A DNA stretch of 64,000 nt from JACVRW01 sp963746825 (GCA_963746825.1 CAVVCU010000004.1:238529-302528); one strand, 5' to 3'. Positions 1 to 11,438 are shown, counted from the stretch's first letter. The notes: generated by a model not told the origin, from the letters alone. Program-made: numbers and translations.

Positions 1-2
1 CC

Positions 3-2108
<2,106 letters not shown>

Positions 2109-2134
2109 GACCGCCCGCCCACACGCCCCGGGGG

Positions 2135-2836
2135 CTAGTCGATCTGAATCCAGGACGACCCGCCGGCGCCCACCGACGCGATCGCCGGGCGCACCGTACG
2201 GAAGATCGTCACGTTGAAGGTCGACTTGTACTCGCGCTTGCTCTTGTAGCGCCGGAAGGCGTCGAACTGGACCTTGTAGGTGCCCGACGCGGCGCCGGAC
2301 GGGAACAGGCGCTTCTTGGCCGTGACCTTCTTGCACGGCCCCTTGATGCGGCCGATCTTGACGTTGCGCGCCGCGCCGCGGCCGCGCTTGATGTGCGCCC
2401 AGAGGTTGTTGCCGCCGCCGAAGAATCCCCGCGCGCCGATCGTGAGCAGGCGCTCGGGCTTGCCGCGCTTGGGCTTGAGCGAGACGTCGGTGGCGGTCAC
2501 CAGCAGGCTGAGCGCCGCGGTGTTGGCCGGGTTGGCCGTGTCGGTGGCCAGGTAGTCGAGCGTCTGCTGGCCCTTGAGCAGGCCGGGCAGCGTCAGGTTC
2601 GCGCTCACCTGGCCGGCCGCGTCGGCGAGGATCGGCGGGTTGGCCACCAGTGGCACGCCGTCGCGGGAGAAGTCGACCTGGGCGTTGGGCGTGAAGCCCG
2701 CGCCGGGCAGGAAGACCGGTGAGCCTTCGGGGTAGCAGTCCAGCGCGGGATCGGCGACGAGGGTGGCCGCCTGGGCGAGCGAGGACCCGGCGAGAGCGAC
2801 GACGACGGCCGCGACGGTGGCGACGAGAAACTTCAT
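2135..2836 (-). CDS. Secreted protein of unknown function
   Basis: About 233 residues with a clear Sec signal peptide (MKFLVATVAAVVVALAGS... ending SLAQAA). The mature part starts with a cysteine-containing immunoglobulin-like stretch (DCYPEGSPVFLPGAGF, typical of bacterial surface repeat domains) and ends in a basic region with KKRLFPSG and YKVQFDAFRRY. I chose the ATG at 2836 because AGGAGA lies about 11 bases upstream; an in-frame start 33 bases further out would place this RBS inside the gene. No enzyme motif is visible. It is convergent with clpB and divergent from the GYD gene. Confidence 0.7.
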   Translation of the reverse strand: MKFLVATVAAVVVALAGSSLAQAATLVADPALDCYPEGSPVFLPGAGFTPNAQVDFSRDGVPLVANPPILADAAGQVSANLTLPGLLKGQQTLDYLATDTANPANTAALSLLVTATDVSLKPKRGKPERLLTIGARGFFGGGNNLWAHIKRGRGAARNVKIGRIKGPCKKVTAKKRLFPSGAASGTYKVQFDAFRRYKSKREYKSTFNVTIFRTVRPAIASVGAGGSSWIQID

Positions 2837-2948
2837 GGCGGGCGGGATCTCCTGTTTAGGTGGGCACAACCGAGGCTAGCGCGGGACCGCACATCTCGCT
2901 ACATCGAAGTACATTCCGGCGAGTCGTCCTACGCCAAAGGAGAACGCC

Positions 2949-3230
2949 GTGCCGACCTTCGTGATGCTCTCCACCCTGACCCCGGAGGGCGTTCAGACGC
3001 TCAAGAGCAATCCTTCGCGTATCCGCGAGGTCAACAAGGAGATCGAGCAGTTGGGCGTCACCGTCAAGGCGCAGTGGGCGACGCTCGGCCAGTACGACTT
3101 CGTGAACGTGATCGAGGCTCCCGACGAGACCACCGTGGCCCGCGTATCGCTCGAGCTCGGGTCCCGCGGGACGGCTCGTTACGAGACGCTCTCGGCGATC
3201 CCGGTCGAAGACTTCATCTCCGCGCTTTGA
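2949..3230 (+). CDS. GYD domain protein
   Basis: Small protein of 93 residues matching the GYD domain family: N-terminal MPTFVMLSTLTPEG, then a central GQYDFVNVIEAPD segment containing the family's eponymous turn, and the ferredoxin-like beta-alpha-beta pattern. The family is widespread and its function is not established. GTG start with AAAGGAGAA six bases upstream. The stop overlaps the TTG start of purD by 4 bp (TTGA), so it probably leads the purD-purE-purB operon. Confidence 0.85.
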   Translation: MPTFVMLSTLTPEGVQTLKSNPSRIREVNKEIEQLGVTVKAQWATLGQYDFVNVIEAPDETTVARVSLELGSRGTARYETLSAIPVEDFISAL

Positions 3231-4486
3231 CCAAGGTGTTGGTCGTGGGCGGGGGCGGGCGCGAGCACGCGCTGCTGCGGACGCTGCGCCGCAGCCCCCG
3301 CGATCCGGAGCTGCTCGCCGCTCCGGGCAACGCCGGCATCGCCCGCGACGGGATCGAATGCCTGCCTGACGACGACGTCGTTGCGCTCGCACGCGAGCGG
3401 GCGGTCGACCTCGTGGTGGTGGGCCCCGAGGCGCCGCTCGTCGCCGGCCTGGTCGACGATCTCGCTGCCGCGGACATCGCCGCCTTCGGCCCCACCAAGG
3501 CCGCCGCGCGCATCGAGGGCTCGAAGGCCTACGCCAAGGAGCTCATGAAGGCCACCGGAGTGCCGACGGCCGGGCACGTGCTCTTTCGCGACCGCGACGA
3601 GGCCGCCGAGCACCTGGCCTGCGCGTCCTACCCGGCGGTCCTCAAAGCCGACGTGCTGGCCGCGGGCAAGGGCGTGATCATCGCCGCCGACGAGCGGGAG
3701 GCGCGCGCGGCGCTCGACGTGTTCTTCGTGGAGGAGCGCTTCGGCGACACCGAGGTGGTGCTTGAGGAGTTCCTCGAAGGGGAGGAGCTCTCGCTGCTCG
3801 CGCTGTGCGACGGAGAGCGCGCGCTGCCGCTGGCTCCGGCGCAGGACTACAAGCGCATCTTCGACGGCGACGAGGGACCCAACACCGGCGGTATGGGGAG
3901 CTACTCGCCCGTGCCCGGCGTGGACGACGACACCCTGGGCGAGCTGGCGCGCGTGGCCCATCAGCCGATCGTCGACGAGCTGCGCCGACAGGGCACCCCT
4001 TTTCACGGTGTGCTCTACGCGGGCCTGATGATCACCGCCTCGGGCCCGAAGGTGCTCGAGTACAACGCCCGCTTCGGCGATCCCGAGACGCAGGCCGTGC
4101 TCCCGCGCCTGCGCTCCGACCTGCTCGAGCTGCTCGAGGCCTCCACCCGGCCGGGTGGATTGGCCGGCGTGGCTCCCGAGTGGTCGAGCGACTGGGGGGT
4201 GACCGTGGTGCTCGCCTCCCGCGGCTACCCCGAGTCGTCGTCCTCGGGCGACGTGATCAGCGGCCTCGACCGCGTGCAGGGCGCCGACGTCTTCCACGCC
4301 GGCACGGCGGAGCGCGACGGCGAGGTGGTGACCGCGGGCGGCCGCGTGCTGGGAGTGACCGCTCTGGGCGCCGGTCCGGCCGAGGCCCGCGAGCGCGCCT
4401 ACGCCGCCGCGGAGGGCATCGAGTTCGACGGGCGCCAGATGCGCAGCGACATAGCCGCCCGTGCTGTCGATAAGGTCGCCGCGTGA
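3227..4486 (+). CDS. purD: Phosphoribosylamine-glycine ligase (GAR synthetase)
   Basis: Catalyses step 2 of purine synthesis, ligating glycine to phosphoribosylamine with ATP. The 419 residues match the usual length. N-terminal Rossmann-like motif KVLVVGGGGREHAL, ATP-grasp motifs (KADVLAAGKGV near residue 140, EEFLEGEELS, GPNTGGMGSYSPVP) and C-terminal EYNARFGDPETQ metal-binding segment are all present. I place the start at TTG 3227 because it gives a 4-bp overlap with the GYD gene and begins directly before the conserved glycine-rich motif; GTG 3236 is the alternative. purE follows with another 4-bp overlap. Confidence 0.97.
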   Translation: MTKVLVVGGGGREHALLRTLRRSPRDPELLAAPGNAGIARDGIECLPDDDVVALARERAVDLVVVGPEAPLVAGLVDDLAAADIAAFGPTKAAARIEGSKAYAKELMKATGVPTAGHVLFRDRDEAAEHLACASYPAVLKADVLAAGKGVIIAADEREARAALDVFFVEERFGDTEVVLEEFLEGEELSLLALCDGERALPLAPAQDYKRIFDGDEGPNTGGMGSYSPVPGVDDDTLGELARVAHQPIVDELRRQGTPFHGVLYAGLMITASGPKVLEYNARFGDPETQAVLPRLRSDLLELLEASTRPGGLAGVAPEWSSDWGVTVVLASRGYPESSSSGDVISGLDRVQGADVFHAGTAERDGEVVTAGGRVLGVTALGAGPAEARERAYAAAEGIEFDGRQMRSDIAARAVDKVAA

Positions 4487-4980
4487 GCGAGACCGGCGAG
4501 ATCACCCCCGTTCCACCATCTGCTCCGGTCACCGAGACCGAGGTGGAGCACCAGTTCGACGATCTCGACGTCGACGCCCCTCCCCAGGTGGGGATCGTGA
4601 TGGGCTCGAAGAGCGACATGCCGGTGATGGAGAAGGCCGCCGCCGAGCTCGAGGAGCGCGGCATCCGGCACGAGACCCGCGTGATGAGCGCGCACCGCGA
4701 GCCCGACACCGTGGCCGAGTACGCCAAGAACGCCCGGATGCGCGGGTTGAAGGTGATCATCGCCGGGGCCGGGCTGTCGGCCGCGCTGCCTGGAGTGGTG
4801 GCCGCGCACAGCGACCTGCCGGTGATCGGCGTGCCGCTCACCTCCAAGACATCCGTGGCGGGCGGTCTCGACGCCCTCCTGTCGGTGACCCAGATGCCGC
4901 CCGGGGTCCCGGTGGCGTCGGTCGGGATCGACAACGCCAAGAACGCCGCCGTGCTGGCGGCGAGGATCCTCAACCTCTGA
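4483..4980 (+). CDS. purE: N5-CAIR mutase, class I PurE
   Basis: Converts N5-CAIR to CAIR. The core from about residue 38 carries the PurE signature (VGIVMGSKSDMPVM, RVMSAHREPD, IAGAGLSAALPGV, GVPLTSK, GIDNAKNAA). The SAHR motif fits class I enzymes, which need PurK to make N5-CAIR; no purK is in this window. About 36 acidic, proline-containing residues precede the core and are longer than in typical PurE. GTG start overlaps the purD stop (GTGA). Same operon as purD and purB. Confidence 0.97.
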   Translation: MSETGEITPVPPSAPVTETEVEHQFDDLDVDAPPQVGIVMGSKSDMPVMEKAAAELEERGIRHETRVMSAHREPDTVAEYAKNARMRGLKVIIAGAGLSAALPGVVAAHSDLPVIGVPLTSKTSVAGGLDALLSVTQMPPGVPVASVGIDNAKNAAVLAARILNL

Positions 4981-4987
4981 GCCCGCC

Positions 4988-6271
4988 GTGATCGAGCGCT
5001 ACACCCGCCCGGAGATGGGAGGCGTGTGGGCCGAGGGGCACAAGCTGCTCACGTGGCTCGCCGTCGAGGTGGCCGTGGTGGAGGCGCTGGCCGAGCAGGG
5101 CACGGTGCCCGCCGAGGACGCCGAGGCCATCCGCGATCGCGCCTCGTTCACGGTCGAGGCGGTGCAGGAGCGCGAGCAGGTGACCGGACACGACGTGGCC
5201 GCGTTCGTGGACGTGGTGGCCGAGACGGTCGGCCCGGCGGGGCGATGGGTCCACCACGGCCTGACCTCGTCGGACGTGCTCGACACAGCGCTCGCGCTCC
5301 AACTCCGCCAGGCCGGCCTGATCCTGATCGGCGGCGCGCGCGATTTCCGCGATGCGCTGGCCGGCGCGGCCCGCGCCCACGCCGACACCCTGTGCGTGGG
5401 CCGCACCCACGGCATCCACGCCGAGCCCACCACCTTCGGCGTGAAGCTGGCGGGCTTCGCCTTCGAGGCCGACCGCAACCTGCGCCGCCTGGAGCGCGCC
5501 GTCGAGGGAGTGTCGGTGGCGGCGCTCTCGGGCGCGGTGGGCACCTACTCGGCCAACGGCCCCGAGCTCGAGGAGGCGGTCCTGTCGCACCTGGGCCTGC
5601 GCCGGGAGGACGTGTCCACCCAGGTGGTGCCGCGCGATCGCCACGCCGAGCTGCTCGACGCGATCGCCCTGGCCGGGGCGGGCCTCGAGCGCTTCGCCAC
5701 CGAGATCCGCAACCTCCAGCGCACCGAGGTACGCGAGGTCGAGGAGCCGTTCCGAACCGGGGCCCAGAAGGGGTCCTCGGCCATGCCCCACAAGCGCAAC
5801 CCGATAACGAGCGAGCGCATCACGGGCATCGCCCGGCTCCTGCGCGCGTACGCCCTGACCGGGCTCGAGAACGTGGCGCTCTGGCACGAGCGCGACATCT
5901 CGCATTCGTCGGTCGAGCGAGTCAGCCTGCCGGACGCGACGATCCTGCTCGACTACGCCCAGCACCTCGCGACCGGTGTGGTCGAGGGGATGGTCGTGCA
6001 CGCGGACCGGATGCGGGCCAACGTCGAGGCCACCCACGGCGCCCTGTTCTCCCAGCGCGCCCTGCTCGCCCTGGTGGAGGGAGGCCGCTCGCGCGACGAG
6101 GCCTACGCGATCGTGCAGGAGAACGCGCAGCGCGCCTGGGACACCGGCACCCACTTCCGGGCCCTGCTGGGGGAGGCGGCTCCCGAGCTGGATCTCGATT
6201 CGGTGTTCGACCCCGAGCCCTTCGTGCGCCACGCGCAGGCGATCGTGGGCCGGCTGGACGAGCTGAGCTAG
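4988..6271 (+). CDS. purB: Adenylosuccinate lyase
   Basis: Cleaves SAICAR to AICAR and adenylosuccinate to AMP, releasing fumarate. 427 residues, normal for bacterial PurB. Fumarase/aspartase superfamily signature GSSAMPHKRNP near residue 262, the catalytic-region HHGLTSSDVLDTA and RTHGIHAEPT motifs, and N-terminal IERYTRPEMGGVW are visible. GTG start 7 bp after purE. Last gene of this purine segment; the next gene begins 57 bp downstream and is unrelated. Confidence 0.97.
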   Translation: MIERYTRPEMGGVWAEGHKLLTWLAVEVAVVEALAEQGTVPAEDAEAIRDRASFTVEAVQEREQVTGHDVAAFVDVVAETVGPAGRWVHHGLTSSDVLDTALALQLRQAGLILIGGARDFRDALAGAARAHADTLCVGRTHGIHAEPTTFGVKLAGFAFEADRNLRRLERAVEGVSVAALSGAVGTYSANGPELEEAVLSHLGLRREDVSTQVVPRDRHAELLDAIALAGAGLERFATEIRNLQRTEVREVEEPFRTGAQKGSSAMPHKRNPITSERITGIARLLRAYALTGLENVALWHERDISHSSVERVSLPDATILLDYAQHLATGVVEGMVVHADRMRANVEATHGALFSQRALLALVEGGRSRDEAYAIVQENAQRAWDTGTHFRALLGEAAPELDLDSVFDPEPFVRHAQAIVGRLDELS

Positions 6272-6328
6272 GGGCCGACACCTGTCCAGTCGCGGGCGCC
6301 GGCCCTATGGTCCGGTCGCCTGGCGGCG

Positions 6329-7951
6329 ATGAAGGGAGGAGTGCCCCAGACGCCCAAGAAGCGCCGCAAGCGCAAGCCCGCCCCGCGCTGCCGGGTCTCG
6401 CGCCCGCGTAAGCCCCGCGCGAAGCGGGCGTCGCAGTACGCCTTCGATCCCGAGCTCGGCGTAGCCCGGCGTAAGAAGCCCACCAAGCGGCCCACCTGCA
6501 AGCGGCGCAAGCGCCGCCCCCCGCGCCGCCCGGTGGCCCAGCCCACTCCGGCCCCGCCCTCGCCACCCAGCCCGCCGCGCCCGGGTCGTCTCCCCTCTCC
6601 GGTGGCCCTCTACGGCGGAGCCTTCGGCCGGGCTCAGGCGGAGCGGCTGCTCTGGCGCGCGGGCTTCGGCCCGTCGCCCGGATGGCCCGAGGCCCTCGCC
6701 GCGATGGGGCTCGACGCCGCGGTCGAGGCCGTGATCTCCCCGCCGGGCGCCGAGACCTTCACCGGCGCCGAGCCCAAGGCGGGCGCCACGGCCGGCCCAC
6801 TCGAGCCCGACGACCTGTTCGGGCACGACCACCTCTTCTGGCTCGACCGGATGGTGCGCAGCAACCAGCCCTTCGTCCAGCGCATGGCGCTGATCTGGCA
6901 CGACTGGTTCGCCACCTCCAACAACGAGGTGGGCAACCAGCGGATGATGCTCGACCAGTACGAGCTCTTCCGGCGCGCCGGTCGCGGCTCGTTCGAGGGG
7001 CTCGTACGCGAGGTGACCACCGACCCGGCCATGCTCAGCTGGCTCAACGGCACCTCCAACCGCCGCGGCGCCATCAACGAGAACTACGCGCGCGAGCTGA
7101 TGGAGCTCTTCACCCTGGGCGCCGACCGCGGCGCCTACAGCGAGACCGACGTGCGGGAGCTCGCGCGGTCGCTGTCGGGCTGGCGCCGCGACTACGTGGA
7201 GGGCATCGGCTACACGAACTTCCGCTTCGACCCGAACCGCTGGGACACCGGCCAGAAGACCGTGTTCGGCCGCACCGGCGCCTTCACGTGGGAGGACGCG
7301 TACCGCATGTGCGTGCAGCACCCCCAGCACGCCTCCTACTTCGTGCGCAAGCTGTGGAGCTACTTCATTGCCGTGCCCCCGCCGGCCGATGAGGCGGCCC
7401 GCCTGGAGAGCTTCTACGTCCAGTCGGGCCACCAGATCCTGCCCGTGGTGCGGGCCATCCTGCGCCACCCGCTGCTCTACGAGGGGCCGCGCATGGTCAA
7501 GCCGCCGGTGGTGTTCAACGCCGGGCTGCTGCGGGCGGTGCGACGGCCGATCGACACCTACGAGTGGGTCAACCTGGCCGACATCGCCGGCCAGCACCTG
7601 TTCTATCCACCCGACGTGGCGGGATGGAACGACGAGCGCTGGCTCGACTCCAGCACCATTCGCGGGCGCTGGCAGATGGTCTACCGCGTGCTCAACGACC
7701 GCTACGTGGCCGGCTCGACCGCGCAGAACAACTACGACCGTACGGAGACGCCGGAGCTGGCGCTGCAGCGGGCAGCCGGCTTCTGGGCGACCCCGGAGCT
7801 GACCGCGGAGACGCGGGCGTCGCTGCTCGGCTTCTCGCAGAGCTGCTTCACCGAGCCCACCGGCGCCACCCAGAAGTCCCAGTTTCGCGCCTACCGCCAG
7901 AACGCGCTGATGCAGCTGATCGGTGTGTCCCCCGACCTCCAGACAGGCTGA
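6329..7951 (+). CDS. DUF1800 family protein
   Basis: 540 residues. The first 85 or so are extremely basic and proline-rich (runs of K/R, then APPSPPSPPRPG) with no clear hydrophobic signal; the rest matches DUF1800: LLWRAGFG near the start of the domain, HDWFATSNNEVG, QYELFRRAGRGSFEGL, NENYARELMELFTLG, YFVRKLWSYF and a final FYPPDVAGW. The biochemical role of DUF1800 is not established, but it usually sits beside a DUF1501 gene, as here (2 bp spacing). The basic extension may serve for cell-envelope attachment; that is inference. Confidence 0.88.
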   Translation: MKGGVPQTPKKRRKRKPAPRCRVSRPRKPRAKRASQYAFDPELGVARRKKPTKRPTCKRRKRRPPRRPVAQPTPAPPSPPSPPRPGRLPSPVALYGGAFGRAQAERLLWRAGFGPSPGWPEALAAMGLDAAVEAVISPPGAETFTGAEPKAGATAGPLEPDDLFGHDHLFWLDRMVRSNQPFVQRMALIWHDWFATSNNEVGNQRMMLDQYELFRRAGRGSFEGLVREVTTDPAMLSWLNGTSNRRGAINENYARELMELFTLGADRGAYSETDVRELARSLSGWRRDYVEGIGYTNFRFDPNRWDTGQKTVFGRTGAFTWEDAYRMCVQHPQHASYFVRKLWSYFIAVPPPADEAARLESFYVQSGHQILPVVRAILRHPLLYEGPRMVKPPVVFNAGLLRAVRRPIDTYEWVNLADIAGQHLFYPPDVAGWNDERWLDSSTIRGRWQMVYRVLNDRYVAGSTAQNNYDRTETPELALQRAAGFWATPELTAETRASLLGFSQSCFTEPTGATQKSQFRAYRQNALMQLIGVSPDLQTG

Positions 7952-7953
7952 CC

Positions 7954-9318
7954 ATGAACAACTGCGGCTGCAACGAATTCTCCCGCGCCGAGCTGCTGCG
8001 CGGCGCGGTGGCGAAGGCGGGCAACGGCCTGCCCGCGATCGAGCCCGGCATGCCGCTGCCGGCCGGGACGGGGCTGAGCCGGCGTTCCTTCATGCTGCGC
8101 TCGGCGGGCCTGAGCATGGCCATCTACGGGGCGGCGTCGCTGAGCCCGCAGGCCTTCGAGGAGGGCATCGCGGAGGCGTCCGCGGCGGGTCCGGCGGACG
8201 CGGTGCTCGTGTCGGTGTTCCTGTCCGGCGGCATCGACTCGCTCAGCGTGCTCGCTCCCGCCGAGGACCCCGCGTACCAGAGCCTTCGGCCCACGCTCAA
8301 GCTCGCGCCCGATCCCACGCGCGCCTTCAGCGAGGACACCCGCCTCCAGTGGGCGGCGCAGACCGACAAGCTGCGCACGCTGCACGACGAGGGCAAGGTG
8401 TCGGTGCTGCCCTGCATCGGCTACGCGAGCCCCAACCAGTCCCATTTCACCAGCAGGCACTACTGGGAGGTGGGTGAGACCAACCCGCAGGGCCAGATCG
8501 GTTGGCTCGGCCGTTACCTCGATCTCCACGGGAGCGCCACCAATCCGCTGCAGGGGCTGGCGCTCGACTCGAAGCTCGCGCCCGCGCTGGCCACGGCGAG
8601 CAAGCCGGTGGCCGCGGTGTCCGATCCCACCAACTACACGTTCACGGCCAACGGAGTCGGCTCGCCGGTGCAGACGCCGATGCTCACGCAGTTCGGGGCG
8701 CTCGGCGACCTCGGCACCGCCGACCCCGAGTTGGGCAAGGCGCGCGAGGCCACCGCCGTCACCTCGCGGCTGCGCGAACAGCTGTCGGCCTTCGGCGGTA
8801 TTCCCACCACGGGCTATCCCAACAACAGCTTCGGCCGCCGTATGGCCGCGCTGGCGGCGCTGCTCTCCTCGCCGCTGCCGCTGAAGGTCGTTTCGGTGCA
8901 GGCGGCCGGCGGCTACGACACGCACTCCGACCAGTCCACCACGCTGGCCGCCAACCTCACCACGATCTCCGACACCCTGTTCGCCTTCCAGCGCGACCTC
9001 GAGGTCCGCGGGATCGCCGATCGCGTGCTGCTGCACGTGTGGAGCGAGTTCGGCCGGCGCGGCCAGGAGAACGGCTCGGGCACCGATCACGGCGCGGGCG
9101 GCATCTCGTTCGTGATCGGCAACAAGGCCAAGGGCACGATGGTCGAGACCTTCCCCGGCCTCACCGGGGCCGCGCTCGACGGCGGCGGCAACCTGCGCGC
9201 CACATCCGACTTCCGGGGCGTCTACTGCTCGTTGCTCGAGGACTGGCTGAACGTCGACGCAGGGCCGATCATCCCCGGTGCCGGTTCGCTCCCGCGGTAC
9301 GCGCTGACCAAGCCGTGA
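7954..9318 (+). CDS. DUF1501 protein, Tat-exported
   Basis: 454 residues with a twin-arginine motif SRRSFM at residues 42-47 followed by a hydrophobic stretch, so export in folded form is likely. The body matches DUF1501, a sulfatase/alkaline-phosphatase-like fold family: LVSVFLSGGIDSLSVL, SHFTSRHYWE, GGYDTHSDQ, VWSEFGRRGQENGSGTDHGAGG. The last motif resembles the metal-binding region of the superfamily. ATG start 2 bp after the DUF1800 stop; the downstream cupredoxin gene overlaps its stop by 4 bp, so the three form one transcription unit. Confidence 0.9.
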   Translation: MNNCGCNEFSRAELLRGAVAKAGNGLPAIEPGMPLPAGTGLSRRSFMLRSAGLSMAIYGAASLSPQAFEEGIAEASAAGPADAVLVSVFLSGGIDSLSVLAPAEDPAYQSLRPTLKLAPDPTRAFSEDTRLQWAAQTDKLRTLHDEGKVSVLPCIGYASPNQSHFTSRHYWEVGETNPQGQIGWLGRYLDLHGSATNPLQGLALDSKLAPALATASKPVAAVSDPTNYTFTANGVGSPVQTPMLTQFGALGDLGTADPELGKAREATAVTSRLREQLSAFGGIPTTGYPNNSFGRRMAALAALLSSPLPLKVVSVQAAGGYDTHSDQSTTLAANLTTISDTLFAFQRDLEVRGIADRVLLHVWSEFGRRGQENGSGTDHGAGGISFVIGNKAKGTMVETFPGLTGAALDGGGNLRATSDFRGVYCSLLEDWLNVDAGPIIPGAGSLPRYALTKP

Positions 9319-9959
9319 GAGCGCTCGCGGTGCTGATCGCGCTCGCGGCGCTGGCGCTGGCCATCGCCACGGTCACCGCCGCGCCCGCCGACTCGGCGCC
9401 GCGCGGCGAGCCGGCCGCTCACGCCAAGAAGAAGCGCGCGTGTCCGGCGGGCCGAAAGGGAGCGCGATGCCGCAAGCGAGCGCGCTGCGCCCGGCGCGTC
9501 GCGGCCCGGCGGCCCAAGAGCTGCCCGGCGAAGCGCCGCCGAGGCTCGTCCGCCGCTCCGCCGGCGCCGGCTCCGCACGGGCCGGGCTCGGCCGCACCGC
9601 CCTCCGGCGGCTCGCCCCCGAGCGTGCCGCCGCCCGCCCTCGGGCGGTCCATGTCGGTGACCGCGCGGGAATGGTCGCTGACCACGTCGCGCGGCGTGCT
9701 CGCCGCCGGCACTCAGACCATCGAGCTGCGCAATTGGGGCGAGGATCCCCACAACCTCGTGATCAGCCCCGACGACGGCTCGCACACGCCGCTCGTGGCC
9801 TGGGAGGAGCAGGATCCCGACACCTACGTCACCCAGGACACCGGCCTGGCCGCCGGCCGCTACCTGCTGTGGTGCTCGCTGGCCGGTCACGAGGCGGCCG
9901 GGATGGCCACCACGGTCCGGGTCGACGCTAGAGCGGCCCGCGCTCCCACGGGCCGGTGA
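9315..9959 (+). CDS. Secreted cupredoxin (blue-copper-type) protein
   Basis: 214 residues starting GTG in a 4-bp overlap with the DUF1501 stop. N-terminal signal peptide (ALAVLIALAALALAIATV), then a basic, cysteine-containing and Ala/Pro-rich linker to about residue 110, then a cupredoxin domain. Type 1 copper ligands appear in the expected order: His146 (EDPHNLVI), Cys187, His192 and Met197 in LWCSLAGHEAAGM. It probably carries electrons or copper outside the membrane for the DUF1800/DUF1501 pair; that partner assignment is inference. Its 3' end overlaps the convergent PhoX-like gene by 32 bp. Confidence 0.8.
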   Translation: MRALAVLIALAALALAIATVTAAPADSAPRGEPAAHAKKKRACPAGRKGARCRKRARCARRVAARRPKSCPAKRRRGSSAAPPAPAPHGPGSAAPPSGGSPPSVPPPALGRSMSVTAREWSLTTSRGVLAAGTQTIELRNWGEDPHNLVISPDDGSHTPLVAWEEQDPDTYVTQDTGLAAGRYLLWCSLAGHEAAGMATTVRVDARAARAPTGR

Positions 9960-11427
9960 CCGCGCAGGTCATGCCCTCGGTCGGGTCCTCGTTGAAGTTC
10001 GCGATCCCGAATATGTTGAAGAACAGCGTGCGCCCGCTCGGTGAGAAGCAGCAGCCCGCGAGCTCGGATCCGTTCAGCACGTTGACCGCGAGCTCGAACG
10101 CGCCACCGCGGTGGTCGAGGCCGATCACGCGGTTCACGTTCTCGATCCCCGGCGCGAGGGGATGGGTGTCTACGTCGTCTGACGACGCGTCGTCCTCGCA
10201 CACGATCAGGCCGCCGCGCGGCGTGACGGTCAGGTTGTCGGGCGAGTCGAGCTCGGCCGGCCCCGGCGACTCGTAGACCAGCTCCAGGGTCCCGCCCCAG
10301 CGCCGCGGGCGGTAGTGCCAGATCTGCCCGAAGCCCTCGGCGTAGTCGTCGTCGTTCACGTCGCCGTTCTTGGCGTCGCCGCCGCTCGTGGACACGAAGA
10401 AGATCGAGCCGTTGTCCTCCCAGCAGCCCTCGAGGCGGTTGAACAGCGCGCCGCCCTTGGCGTAGCCCTGCTGGAACACCCCGCGAGGGTCGAAGACGTC
10501 GGTGTACTCGGGATCGGGCTCGTCGATGTCGACCCAGGTCACGGGCAGGCGCCGGCCGGCCTGCTGGCCCGCGCGCATGTCGAGCTGCGGTTGATCCCGC
10601 ACGGCGAGCATCTGCAGGCGCCCGCCCTTGGTCAGCTTGTGCGGTTTGTGGGGCAGGTAGCGGTAGAAGCCCGCGCCCAGGCCCGACCCGGGGTCCTCGG
10701 TCTCGTAGACGATGGCGTGGCGCTGGTCGACGGCGACCGCCTCGTGGGAGAACCGGCCGGCCTCGCGAATCGGCTCGCCCTTCTCGAGCTCCCCCGGACC
10801 GCGTGAGAGCGGGACCTCGAACAGGTAGCCGTGGCGCTCGGGGAAGAGCTGGGCGGGGTTGGTGGCCGCCGGGCCGCCGACCGACTCCTCGGCCGTGATC
10901 CAGCTGCGCAGCCCGTAGCCGCGCCCTCCGGCGCAGTTGACGATCGTGCCGTTGAGGCTGACGTAGTCGGACACGAGCTCGCGGCGGTGCTCGTCGTAGA
11001 CCAGCGTCGTGGTGCCTCCGCCGGCCTGCGGGTCGTACTTGGCGGCCGGGTCGCCGAGGACGCTCGCCACGCCGGGAAGGTTGCGGTCCTCGCTGTTGCG
11101 CACGAGGCGGACCTCGCCGCGGCGGCGTCCCGAGAACGCGCTCATGCCGTCCAGGGCGAGCGGCGTGGGGTTGCCGTCGGACATGGTGGAGCCGGTGTGG
11201 CTGAAGGTCACGTAGGAGAAGCCGGCGGGCAGCGCCAGCACCTCCACGCCGCGCTGGTCGGCCACGCGGGCGAGCGGGCCGTAGGAATCGCCGCGGCGCG
11301 GATGGCCCTTCGAGGCCGATGCGTCCGCCGTGCTGAGGCGCTGGAGCGCGGTCGTGCTGAGCAGCCCCCCTCCCGCTACCGCGGCTCCGCGGGCGATGAA
11401 CGTACGACGGTCAAGCGTGTTCGACAT
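9928..11427 (-). CDS. PhoX-like (DUF839) Tat-exported phosphatase family protein
   Basis: About 499 residues. Tat motif DRRTFIARG right at the N terminus followed by a hydrophobic segment. The body resembles the PhoX/DUF839 beta-propeller family: YGPLARVADQRGVEVLALPAGF, NSEDRN, GGTTTLVYDEH, CAGGRGYGLRSWITAEE, ETEDPGSGLGAGFYRY, SPDNLTVTPRGGLIVCEDD and NGSELAGCCFSPSGRTLFFNI. Known PhoX enzymes are Ca/Fe-dependent alkaline phosphatases; activity here is unproven. I chose ATG 11427 because GGGAGGGA lies 6 bases upstream; the ATG 15 bp further out would bury that site. A palindrome sits just upstream of the RBS. Confidence 0.85.
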   Translation of the reverse strand: MSNTLDRRTFIARGAAVAGGGLLSTTALQRLSTADASASKGHPRRGDSYGPLARVADQRGVEVLALPAGFSYVTFSHTGSTMSDGNPTPLALDGMSAFSGRRRGEVRLVRNSEDRNLPGVASVLGDPAAKYDPQAGGGTTTLVYDEHRRELVSDYVSLNGTIVNCAGGRGYGLRSWITAEESVGGPAATNPAQLFPERHGYLFEVPLSRGPGELEKGEPIREAGRFSHEAVAVDQRHAIVYETEDPGSGLGAGFYRYLPHKPHKLTKGGRLQMLAVRDQPQLDMRAGQQAGRRLPVTWVDIDEPDPEYTDVFDPRGVFQQGYAKGGALFNRLEGCWEDNGSIFFVSTSGGDAKNGDVNDDDYAEGFGQIWHYRPRRWGGTLELVYESPGPAELDSPDNLTVTPRGGLIVCEDDASSDDVDTHPLAPGIENVNRVIGLDHRGGAFELAVNVLNGSELAGCCFSPSGRTLFFNIFGIANFNEDPTEGMTCAVTGPWERGPL

Positions 11428-11438
11428 GCGGTCCCTCC

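Noticed and set aside
3179..4297. Long antisense frame over purD, and many similar long frames opposite or beside real genes
   Set aside because: Codon composition is rich in His/Arg/Gln/Val repeats typical of shadow frames in GC-rich DNA, with no family motif, while the other strand carries a clear purD.
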